A stretch of 5,458 bases of DNA. It comes from Pseudomonadota bacterium. GTDB lineage: Bacteria > Pseudomonadota > Alphaproteobacteria > Sphingomonadales > Sphingomonadaceae. Positions 1 through 5,439 of this stretch are shown piece after piece. The stretch's first letter is position 1. Each line of letters opens with the position of its first letter. The notes beneath the pieces were generated by a model that worked only from the letters and a program-made list of their open reading frames with translations, did no database searches and was not told the origin of the DNA. The DNA is taken from the NCBI GenBank assembly GCA_947474905.1, contig CANJKQ010000097.1, forward strand, positions 1-5,458, written 5' to 3'. The position numbers and the translations under genes were made by a program.

Positions 1-626
1 CCCGCGTCGAGCAACGTCACCATCGCCCGGCCAATATCGGGAACATAGGCATAATCATGCGGCTGATCGGGCGAGAAAGTGAACATCGCCAATTTCCCGC
101 GCGCGACCGCCGCCAGCCCCGTCTCGCCGAGATGCGACAGGGTCACGCCCGGGCCGTAGAAATCCGGCGCGCGCAACGCCGCGACCTTTACCCGATCATC
201 CGCCATCCACAGGCGCGTGATTGCCGCACGCGCTGACGGTTTGCGGCCGCGCTTGGTCAGCGGCATGTCCTCGGTCAGCGGCGCGGTCTGCGGACCGTAC
301 ATGTAGAGATTGTCGAAAAACACCATCCGAGCGCCGACTGCGGCACAGGCGTCGAGCAAATTCTGCATGGCGACCGGCCAGTCGCGCTGCCAGACCCGCC
401 CGGTATAGGCAAAGCCGATTGCCACCGCGATCTGCCCCGCCCCCGCCACGGCCGCGCGCACCGAGGCAGCATCAAGCACGTCGCACGGCGTAAAGGGCAC
501 ATCCGCCGGCAAATCCACCGGGCGCGAACGTTGCGCGACGCGCACCTTGCTGCCCCGCGCCCGCAACAGCGCCACGGTTTCCTTGCCGACCGGGCCATAG
601 CCCAGCATCACAATCTCATCGTTCAT
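1..626 (-). CDS. Atypical SDR / NAD-dependent epimerase-dehydratase family protein, C-terminus cut by window edge
   Basis: The first 208 residues are present and the frame is still open at the left edge. Residues 5-14 (IVMLGYGPVG) form beta-1 and the GxGxxG dinucleotide-binding loop of a Rossmann fold. CDVLD at 48-52 fits the acidic motif that contacts the adenine, FFDNLYMYGP at 103-112 is the epimerase-type active-site strand, and RAPDFYGPG at 152-160 and HDYAYVPD at 190-197 are typical of extended SDRs (COG0451-like). The usual catalytic YxxxK is not seen: the expected region reads KPSAR (129-133). It may therefore be a reductase or epimerase with altered chemistry, or a binding protein; the substrate is unknown. 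A GGGAG Shine-Dalgarno (634-638) lies 7 nt from the ATG at 626. An adjacent in-frame ATG at 629 is only 4 nt away and is the alternative start. The gene is divergent from a LysR regulator, which probably controls it. The family call is firm, the function is not. Confidence 0.85.
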   Translation of the reverse strand, partial: MNDEIVMLGYGPVGKETVALLRARGSKVRVAQRSRPVDLPADVPFTPCDVLDAASVRAAVAGAGQIAVAIGFAYTGRVWQRDWPVAMQNLLDACAAVGARMVFFDNLYMYGPQTAPLTEDMPLTKRGRKPSARAAITRLWMADDRVKVAALRAPDFYGPGVTLSHLGETGLAAVARGKLAMFTFSPDQPHDYAYVPDIGRAMVTLLDA

Positions 627-665
627 CATCGGTCTCCCATTGGATGGACGCGCTCTAGGGCGGGT

Positions 666-695
666 TTGACCATGAATGAAATGCAATGTTATGAT
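666..695 (+). promoter_or_regulatory. Sigma-70-like promoter of the LysR gene
   Basis: TTGACC (666-671), an 18-base spacer and TATGAT (690-695) each match 5 of 6 bases of the -35 and -10 consensus. The expected transcription start, 7 bases after the -10 box, falls at or next to A703, the first base of the chosen LysR start codon. This is read by eye and has not been tested. No equally good promoter was found for the divergent SDR gene. Confidence 0.6.
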
Positions 696-698
696 TGC
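683..698. promoter_or_regulatory. Candidate regulator-binding palindrome (GCAAT-N6-ATTGC)
   Basis: Perfect 5-base inverted arms, GCAAT (683-687) and ATTGC (694-698), are separated by 6 bases and lie in the divergent spacer between the SDR and LysR genes. The site covers the -10 box at 690-695, so a bound protein would block LysR transcription. LysR-type regulators commonly autorepress from a palindrome in a divergent promoter. The arms are short, and the site does not match the symmetric T-N11-A form exactly, so assignment to this regulator is an inference. Confidence 0.4.
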
Positions 699-702
699 GA
701 CC

Positions 703-1623
703 ATGCATGAGAAGCATCTTCGCGCGATTGACCTCAATCTGCTCCCCGTCCTCGACGCCCTGCTGCGCCACCGCAACGCGACGCGCGCGGGCGAGGAAGT
801 GGGGCTCAGCCAGCCGGCGATGAGCCGCGCCTTGGGCCGGTTGCGGCACCTGCTCGACGATCCATTGCTGGTGCGCGGCATCAAGGGGCCGATGCTGTCG
901 CCCCGGGCAGAGGCGCTGCGCGCCCCGCTGGCGGCCTTGCTGGGCGAGATGCGCGCCTTGCTGGTCGATCCGCCGTTCAATCCTGCGGCCGAGCGCCGGA
1001 CGATGCGGATCGCGATGACCGATGCGCAGGCGGAATTGCTGCTCGCGCCGCTCGTCCGCCATGTCGGCGCCGCCGCGCCGGGAGTGGTGATCGAATGGGT
1101 GCCGATCAGCGCCGGCCTGCCCGAACGGATGGCGGCGGGCGCGATCGATCTGGCGATGGCGCTGGACAATACCCCCCTTCCCCGCGGCGCCGCGTCCGAA
1201 CCGTTGATGGAAGATCGCCTCGCTGTCGTCGTGCGGCAGCGCCATCCATGCGGCGCGGATTGGCGCCTTGCCGATTATGCCCGCTATCCCAGCGTCGTCA
1301 TTTCGCTGATCGGCGATGCGGCGTCGGAAATCGACAGCGAACTGGCCGCCGCCGGGATTGAGCGGACCGTCGCGGCGATCGTGCCCACCTTCCGCGCCGC
1401 GGTTGAGGTGGTGGCGGCAACCGACAGCGCGACCACAATTTCCCGCGCCTTTGCCCAGCGTATCGCCGCCACCTTGCCCATCCGTCTGCTCGATCCGCCG
1501 TTGGCCAATACGCGGCTCGGCGTCGTGACGGTGTGGGCGCAATCTCGCGGCAGCGACCCGTTGCTGGCGTGGCTGCGCGGCGCGTTGCGCGCGGTGGCGA
1601 CGGATCAGACGCTCGCCAGTTGA
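703..1623 (+). CDS. LysR-type transcriptional regulator
   Basis: A 306-residue DNA-binding regulator of about the usual LysR length (near 300). Residues 6-62 are the winged helix-turn-helix: LRAIDLNLLPVLDALL is the entry helix, followed by RAGEEVGLSQPAMSRALGRL (28-47) with the recognition helix, then DDPLLVR (52-58). A linker helix (about 66-88) leads to the periplasmic-binding-like effector domain from about residue 95 (RTMRIAMTDAQAELLLAPLV) to the end, similar in layout to NodD/DntR-like regulators. The effector is unknown. In-frame ATGs at 676 and 691 would add 9 or 4 residues, but both lie inside the apparent promoter. ATG 703 starts a normal LysR N-terminus and coincides with the predicted transcript start; no Shine-Dalgarno precedes it. 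The gene is divergent from the SDR gene, its probable target, and lies 31 bases before a potassium channel gene on the same strand. One small oddity is a glycine at residue 30, where alanine is usual. Confidence 0.93.
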   Translation: MHEKHLRAIDLNLLPVLDALLRHRNATRAGEEVGLSQPAMSRALGRLRHLLDDPLLVRGIKGPMLSPRAEALRAPLAALLGEMRALLVDPPFNPAAERRTMRIAMTDAQAELLLAPLVRHVGAAAPGVVIEWVPISAGLPERMAAGAIDLAMALDNTPLPRGAASEPLMEDRLAVVVRQRHPCGADWRLADYARYPSVVISLIGDAASEIDSELAAAGIERTVAAIVPTFRAAVEVVAATDSATTISRAFAQRIAATLPIRLLDPPLANTRLGVVTVWAQSRGSDPLLAWLRGALRAVATDQTLAS

Positions 1624-1654
1624 CGCCCGCCGCCATCTGACCGATTGACGGTGC

Positions 1655-2533
1655 ATGGCGCGCCCTCCCCGTCGACAAGTCGTAAAAACCGAGAATTTTC
1701 AGGCGGTGAAGATCGGCGCCCCGTCGCCGCTCGCGGATCTATATTATTGGATCATGGAAATGGGCTGGCCATTGTTCATCGGCCTGACCACGTTGATGTT
1801 CATCCTCATCAACTTGCTGTTCGGGCTGCTTTATGCCGCGCTGCCGGGCGCGGTTGCCAATGCCCAGCCCTGGTCGATCGCGGATGGTTTCTTCTTCTCG
1901 GTCGATACGCTGGGCACGGTCGGCTATGGCGCCATGTATCCCGCCAGCCGCATCGGCCATATGATCGCGGCGACCGAAATTCTGGTCGGCATGTTTTTCA
2001 CAGCGACCATGACCGGCCTGATCTTCGCGCGCTTTGCCCGACCACGCAACGCGCTCGCCTTCAGCAATGTCGCCGTGATCGGCCGGTTTGAAGGCAAGCC
2101 CGCGCTGATGGTGCGGCTGGCGACGATCCGTTCGCGACCGCTGGCGGATGCCACCGCGCAGCTTTCCTGGCTCGACAAGGTGGCGCTGCCCGATGGCCGC
2201 AGCTTTCGCCGCCTGACCGAGCTGCCGCTGGTGCGCAACCGCAACCCGATGCTCGCGCTCGCCTGGACGCTCGTCCACATCATCGAGGATGGCAGCCCGA
2301 TGTATGACGCGCTGGTCAATGGCGAGGATCGCTTCATGCTTTCGGTCTCGGTCAACGGCCTCGACACGCTGCTCGCCAGCCCCGCGCAGGGCGGCATGCG
2401 CTACAGCCGCGACGACATTCTGATCGACCATGAATTCGCCGACATCATGACCGAGATTGACGGCCAGATGCACATGGACCTGACGCGCCTGCACGAAGTG
2501 CAGCCATTGGCCCAAGCCGAAGCCGCCGCCTGA
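1655..2533 (+). CDS. Inward-rectifier-type potassium channel (KirBac family)
   Basis: A 292-residue inner-membrane K+ channel subunit, expected to work as a tetramer and close in length to KirBac3.1-type proteins. Order of parts: amphipathic slide helix at about 25-36 (PLADLYYWIMEM), outer helix M1 at about 38-61, pore helix FFFSVDTLG at 79-87, selectivity filter TVGYG at 88-92, inner helix M2 at about 100-126, the FARFARPR linker at 124-131, then the cytoplasmic beta-sandwich to about residue 283. The last includes the family blocks LVRNRNP, HIIEDGSP and EIDGQMHMDLTRL. The M2 position aligned with the eukaryotic rectification-controlling Asp (Kir2.1 D172) is Thr116, so strong polyamine or Mg block is not expected (inference). 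An in-frame stop at 1646 makes ATG 1655 the first possible start, although its ribosome-binding site is poor. No own promoter is evident, so readthrough from the LysR gene 31 bases upstream is likely. It converges on the peptidase gene. Confidence 0.95.
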   Translation: MARPPRRQVVKTENFQAVKIGAPSPLADLYYWIMEMGWPLFIGLTTLMFILINLLFGLLYAALPGAVANAQPWSIADGFFFSVDTLGTVGYGAMYPASRIGHMIAATEILVGMFFTATMTGLIFARFARPRNALAFSNVAVIGRFEGKPALMVRLATIRSRPLADATAQLSWLDKVALPDGRSFRRLTELPLVRNRNPMLALAWTLVHIIEDGSPMYDALVNGEDRFMLSVSVNGLDTLLASPAQGGMRYSRDDILIDHEFADIMTEIDGQMHMDLTRLHEVQPLAQAEAAA

Positions 2534-2607
2534 TCGGCGCAGCGCGCTGCGAATGTTCTCTAATGTTCGCACTGACGGCGCAATTTTTCTCCAACGAGAA
2601 GGCGAGA

Positions 2608-2634
2608 TGCGCCAAAGAGAGCGCACGATTTTTT
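2608..2634 (+). terminator. Possible weak intrinsic terminator after the KirBac gene
   Basis: TGCGC (2608-2612) and GCGCA (2621-2625) can form a 5-base-pair stem with an 8-base loop, followed after three bases by six T (2629-2634). It lies 75 bases past the channel stop codon. The stem is short. A separate 14-base perfect palindrome at 2538-2551, right after the stop codon, could also fold but has no T-run. Confidence 0.35.
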
Positions 2635-2645
2635 CCGCTAGTCGC

Positions 2646-2772
2646 AATCCTCCCCCGCAAGGGGGAGGTGGCGCGCGCAGCGCGTCGGAGGGGGCGGACG
2701 CGAGCGGCGTCGGCAGGATAACCCTCCCCCTCCGTCGCCTTCGGTGAAACCTCCCCCTGGCGGGGGAGGATT
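2646..2772. repeat. Inverted-repeat element with CCTCCCCC/GGGGGAGG hairpins
   Basis: The outer arms, 2646-2669 and 2749-2772, are 24 bases each and complementary except for one mismatch (2659 against 2759). Each arm is also a perfect local hairpin: CCTCCCCC-GCAA-GGGGGAGG at 2649-2668 and CCTCCCCC-TGGC-GGGGGAGG at 2750-2769. An inner 9-base pair, CGGAGGGGG (2686-2694) with CCCCCTCCG (2726-2734), lies between them. The element can therefore fold either as one long branched structure or as two short hairpins. Similar C-rich/G-rich palindromes are common between genes of GC-rich alphaproteobacteria (general knowledge, not searched here). It carries no coding capacity. Confidence 0.85.
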
Positions 2773-2805
2773 TGGAGCGGGATGACATTGGGTTGAATCA
2801 AGGCC

Positions 2806-2896
2806 GTCATTGCGACCCCGGCGCAGGCCGGGGGAAGCAATCCAGCCGCGCCGCCCGGTCCCTGGATTGCTTCGTCGCTGCGCTCCTCGCAATGAC
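2806..2896. repeat. Head-to-head pair of GTCATTGCGA...GAAGCAATCCAG repeats
   Basis: Outer arms GTCATTGCGA (2806-2815) and TCGCAATGAC (2887-2896) are perfectly complementary, and so are inner arms GAAGCAATCCAG (2834-2845) and CTGGATTGCTTC (2862-2873). The interiors differ. The left unit carries an 18-base hairpin with 7-base-pair stem CCCCGGC-GCAG-GCCGGGG (2816-2833). The right unit carries an unrelated 13 bases (2874-2886). Thus two variants of one repeat face each other around a 16-base centre. The right-hand variant reappears at the right edge of the window (5440-5458). Repeats of this kind are widespread and non-coding in many bacterial genomes. Confidence 0.9.
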
Positions 2897-2931
2897 GATC
2901 CATTCCTCAAGTCGTTTTGCTCTAGGCGGGT

Positions 2932-2947
2932 CGCTCGCTGGCGAGCG
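2932..2947. repeat. Small GC-rich palindrome
   Basis: CGCTCGC (2932-2938) and GCGAGCG (2941-2947) are perfect inverted arms with a 2-base centre; in RNA this gives a 6-base-pair stem with loop CTGG. On the plus strand it is followed by GCGGTTTGTTTCC, a poor T-tract, so a terminator role is possible but weak. Confidence 0.4.
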
Positions 2948-2969
2948 GCGGTTTGTTTCCTTGATACGC

Positions 2970-3065
2970 CGTCACTTCCGCGCAGGCGGGAGTCCATTGG
3001 GGTCATCGGTCGCCATCCTCCCGACAAGTCAGCGACAATGGATTCCCGCCTGCGCGGGAATGACG
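2970..3065. repeat. Inverted repeat with dRS3-like 20-base core
   Basis: Two 30-base arms (2970-2999 and 3036-3065) are complementary at 27 of 30 positions around a 36-base centre. The right arm contains ATTCCC-N8-GGGAAT (3042-3061), exactly the pattern of the neisserial dRS3 repeat, which is an integration target of filamentous prophages there. Each arm folds as an 8-base-pair hairpin with a 4-base loop (GCAG read in the same orientation). The three differences between arms all keep that local hairpin in RNA: C2975/G2992 replaces a T-A pair by C-G, and T2977 gives a G-U pair with G2990. Confidence 0.85.
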
Positions 3066-3127
3066 TTTCAGCTTGGTGGCGGCACGTCATAGGCCGCCAT
3101 CCTCGCCCATTTGCCGAAAGTAGGACA

Positions 3128-3148
3128 GCGGGGCTCAGCCCACCCCGC
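3128..3148 (-). terminator. Possible terminator hairpin after the peptidase gene
   Basis: GCGGGG (3128-3133) and CCCCGC (3143-3148) form a 6-base-pair GC stem with a 9-base loop, starting 11 bases after the peptidase stop codon on the minus strand. No clear T-run follows in that direction, so it may only slow polymerase or protect the 3' end. Confidence 0.35.
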
Positions 3149-3159
3149 GTCACGCGCCT

Positions 3160-5340
3160 TCAGCTCTTCTTGCCGCCATTGCCCACGATCGGCTTCACCT
3201 CCAGCCCGGTCCATTTGGCGATGAACGCCCAGTCGCTGGCGGTCTCGTCGATCACCTTGTCGATTGGCTTGCCGCTGCCATGGCCGGCGCGGGTTTCGAT
3301 GCGGACCAGGTGCGGTTTGGGGCCGATATCGGCAGCCTGGATGGCGGCGGTGTATTTGAAGGTGTGGCCCGGCACGACGCGGTCATCGGTATCCGCCGTC
3401 GCCGCCAAAATCGCGGGATAATCGCGCCCGCCCTTCACATTGTGATAGGGCGAATAGCTGTAGAGCACCTTGAAATCGTCGGGCTTTGATGGATAGCCAT
3501 AGTCATCGACCCAGTAGCGCCCCGCCGTAAAGCGATCAAAGCGCAGCATGTCCATCACGCCGACTTGCGGCAGCGCGGCGGCAAACAGATCGGGCCGCTG
3601 ATTGACCACCGCGCCGATCAACAATCCGCCATTCGACCCGCCTTGAATGGCGAGCTGGTCCTTGCCGGTAATGCCCTGCGCTTTCAGATATTCGCCCGCC
3701 GCGATGAAATCGTCGAACACATTCTGCTTGTTATGCAGGCGTCCGCCGTCATGCCAGGCGCGGCCATATTCGCCGCCGCCGCGGATATTGGCGAGCACAT
3801 AAACGCCGCCCTGCTCGAGCCACGCGATCCGCGTCGCCGAGAAAGTGGGGTTCTCCGAGATGTTGAAACCGCCATAAGCGTAAAGCAGCGTCGGCGCGGG
3901 GCCACTGGTGCCTTTTCGCCGCACGATGAACATCGGCACGCGTGTGCCGTCCTTCGACGCGTAGAAACGCTGCTCGACGGTGTAGGCAGCGGGATCGAAC
4001 GCGACTTGCGGCGCCGCCCAGACGCTGGTCTGGCCGCTCGCCACGTCATAGCGATAGACCGTGGTCGGCACGGTGAAGCTGGTGAAGGCGAAAAAGCTCT
4101 CGCTATCCTTCTCCGAACCGCTGCCGCCAACCACGGTGCCGATGCCCGGCAGCGTGACATGCCCTTCCGACTTGCCGTCAAGCGCGAAACGGCGAACATC
4201 GCTTTTCACGTCCGACAGATAGGTCGCGATGATCTTGCCGCCCAAGATCGACGCACTTTCCAGCACATCCTTGTCCTGCGGCACCAGTTCGGTCACCGGC
4301 GGCAGCGCCGATTTGGCGAACAGGTTCATCGTAACGATGCGGCCCTTCGGCGCGTCCTTGTTGGTGTGCCAATAGAAAGTGCCGCCGACATTGCCGACCA
4401 GAGTCCACTGGTTTTCCAGCCCCGGCACAATCGTGCGCGGCGCCAGCTTGGGCGCGGTGAGATCGACCACGGTGATCTCATAGCGGACATCGGTGCCCTC
4501 GGTGGTGGTAATCACCAGCCAGCGGCCGTCATCGGTTACCTCAACCTGATGGCCCTGCTTGGGCTTGGTGGGGGTTTCGTAGATCAGCGCATCGGCCGAT
4601 TGCGGCGTGCCGATTTTGTGGAAATAGACCTTCTGGTTTTCGTTGGTCGACTGGAACTTGGCGCCCGCCGGTGGCTCGGGATAGCGCGCATAGAAAAAGC
4701 CGGAGCCATCCTTCTTCCAGGCAAGTCCTGAAAATTTCACCCATTCCAGCGTGTCGGGCAGCACTTGCCCGGTCTTGACGTCGATCACCTTGACCGTGCG
4801 CCAGTCAGTGCCGCCATCCTGAATGGTGTAGACCAGGTGGCTGCCATCGTCGGACGGCACCCATTCGCCAAGCGCCGTCGCGCCGTCTTTCGACCAGCCA
4901 TTGGGATCGATCAGCACCCGGCCCTCGCCGGTCAGGCTGTCGCGGACGAACAGCACCGATTGATTCTGTAGGCCACTATTGTGCGTGTAGAAATAATGAC
5001 CGCCCTTTTTGACGGGCACGCCAAAACGTTCATAGTTGAACAGCGCCTTCAGCCGACCCTTGAACAGATCGCGGCCGGGCAGCGTGGCGAGATAGGCATC
5101 GGTGACCTTATTCTGTGCGGCCACCCAGTCCTGCACGTCCTTGTCGGTACGCACGTCGTTTTCCAGCCAGCGATAGGGATCGGCAACCTTGGTGCCCGAA
5201 TAGTCGTCAACCTGATCGACCTTGCGCGCGGCGGGATATTGGATCGGTGTGGGCATGACAGTTGGGCTCTGCGGGGCTGGCTGGGCCGTGGCGGGAATGG
5301 CGGTGGTGGCAAGCAGGATAAACGACAGCGCGCGACGCAT
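3160..5340 (-). CDS. Secreted prolyl oligopeptidase, S9A family serine peptidase
   Basis: A complete 726-residue enzyme expected to cleave short peptides after proline outside the cytoplasm, probably in the periplasm. Residues 1-19 are a signal peptide (MRRALSFILLATTAIPATA, AxA cleavage before Gln20). The mature N-terminal part (about 34-100) has DPYRWLE, as in the family. A beta-propeller covers about 100-450 and the alpha/beta-hydrolase domain about 455-712. The triad is Ser569 in GGSNGG, Asp652 in DTDDRVVPGH and His687 in RAGHGSGKP. Tyr489 in YAYGGFNIS fits the oxyanion Tyr, and Arg654, Trp610 and Tyr614 fit the proline-pocket residues of porcine POP (R643, W595, Y599). ATG 5340 is chosen because it begins the signal peptide and GGGGGAG (5351-5357) lies 10 nt upstream. 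An in-frame ATG at 5430 would bury the signal peptide and read through a terminator. It has its own transcription unit and converges on the KirBac gene. Confidence 0.96.
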   Translation of the reverse strand: MRRALSFILLATTAIPATAQPAPQSPTVMPTPIQYPAARKVDQVDDYSGTKVADPYRWLENDVRTDKDVQDWVAAQNKVTDAYLATLPGRDLFKGRLKALFNYERFGVPVKKGGHYFYTHNSGLQNQSVLFVRDSLTGEGRVLIDPNGWSKDGATALGEWVPSDDGSHLVYTIQDGGTDWRTVKVIDVKTGQVLPDTLEWVKFSGLAWKKDGSGFFYARYPEPPAGAKFQSTNENQKVYFHKIGTPQSADALIYETPTKPKQGHQVEVTDDGRWLVITTTEGTDVRYEITVVDLTAPKLAPRTIVPGLENQWTLVGNVGGTFYWHTNKDAPKGRIVTMNLFAKSALPPVTELVPQDKDVLESASILGGKIIATYLSDVKSDVRRFALDGKSEGHVTLPGIGTVVGGSGSEKDSESFFAFTSFTVPTTVYRYDVASGQTSVWAAPQVAFDPAAYTVEQRFYASKDGTRVPMFIVRRKGTSGPAPTLLYAYGGFNISENPTFSATRIAWLEQGGVYVLANIRGGGEYGRAWHDGGRLHNKQNVFDDFIAAGEYLKAQGITGKDQLAIQGGSNGGLLIGAVVNQRPDLFAAALPQVGVMDMLRFDRFTAGRYWVDDYGYPSKPDDFKVLYSYSPYHNVKGGRDYPAILAATADTDDRVVPGHTFKYTAAIQAADIGPKPHLVRIETRAGHGSGKPIDKVIDETASDWAFIAKWTGLEVKPIVGNGGKKS

Positions 5341-5364
5341 GGGCAATCGACTCCCCCAAACATG

Positions 5365-5400
5365 AAAAAGGAGCCGTACCCTAACAGGCACGACTCCTTT
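5365..5400 (-). terminator. Strong intrinsic terminator on the minus strand, just upstream of the peptidase
   Basis: On the minus strand, positions 5400-5387 and 5380-5367 form a 14-base-pair stem (AAAGGAG at its base, loop TGTTAG), and the descending arm continues into five T in a row (5369-5365). Two of the pairs are G-U, which form only in the minus-strand RNA; on the plus strand they are C-A mismatches. Structure and T-tract thus agree on direction. It may end a minus-strand gene beyond the right edge, or act as a leader attenuator for the peptidase, whose start is 25 bases further on. Confidence 0.8.
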
Positions 5401-5405
5401 GTCGA
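5378..5405 (-). promoter_or_regulatory. Candidate promoter of the peptidase gene, embedded in the terminator
   Basis: Read on the minus strand, TCGACA (5405-5400, 5 of 6 matches to -35), a 16-base spacer and TAGGGT (5383-5378; T, A and final T of the -10 conserved) could form a sigma-70-type promoter. Transcription would start near 5371, in the descending arm of the hairpin, giving a leader of about 30 bases that contains the GGGGGAG ribosome-binding site but not the full terminator. The -10 match is modest. Confidence 0.35.
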
Positions 5406-5439
5406 GATTGGCATGGATGCCGAGGCGCATATCACGACC

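Larger units (their letters stand above)
2534..3159. other. Repeat-rich gap between convergent genes, no credible gene
   Basis: About 625 bases between the ends of the KirBac and peptidase genes. Both flanking genes end here, so no promoter is required. Open frames across it are short or run through repeat arms, and none shows a recognisable protein. It holds three separate inverted-repeat elements (2646-2772, 2806-2896, 2970-3065), a small palindrome (2932-2947) and terminator-like hairpins near each gene end. The stretch reads as a site where small non-coding repeats have accumulated. Confidence 0.8.

Noticed and set aside
672..710. 12-codon upstream open frame overlapping the LysR start
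   Set aside because: It lies within the apparent promoter, upstream of the predicted transcript start, and has no Shine-Dalgarno.
655..1656. Long minus-strand open frame opposite the LysR gene (333 codons)
   Set aside because: Its product is rich in Arg, His, Gln and Gly, typical of a shadow frame opposite a GC-rich gene, and the LysR reading is clearly real.
2555..2568. GTTC-N6-GTTC, resembling the alphaproteobacterial LexA box
   Set aside because: The known spacing is GTTC-N7-GTTC, and the site lies just after a stop codon between convergent genes, with no gene for it to control.
2553..2747. 64-codon plus-strand open frame beginning inside that GTTC pair
   Set aside because: It runs through the inverted repeat from 2646, has low-complexity composition and no ribosome-binding site, and resembles no known protein.
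1739..2788. Long minus-strand open frame opposite the KirBac gene (349 codons)
   Set aside because: Shadow composition; the plus-strand channel with TVGYG and family motifs explains the region.
2646..3065. Possible CRISPR array
   Set aside because: The repeats are inverted pairs of different families, not regularly spaced identical direct repeats, and no cas gene is present.
3565..4731. Long plus-strand open frame opposite the peptidase (388 codons)
   Set aside because: Shadow of the S9A gene; no recognisable domain and skewed Arg/Gly/Ala content.
5341..5430. 30-residue N-terminal extension of the peptidase from ATG 5430
   Set aside because: It would be read across the intrinsic terminator and place the signal peptide internally; the frame is open by chance in GC-rich DNA.
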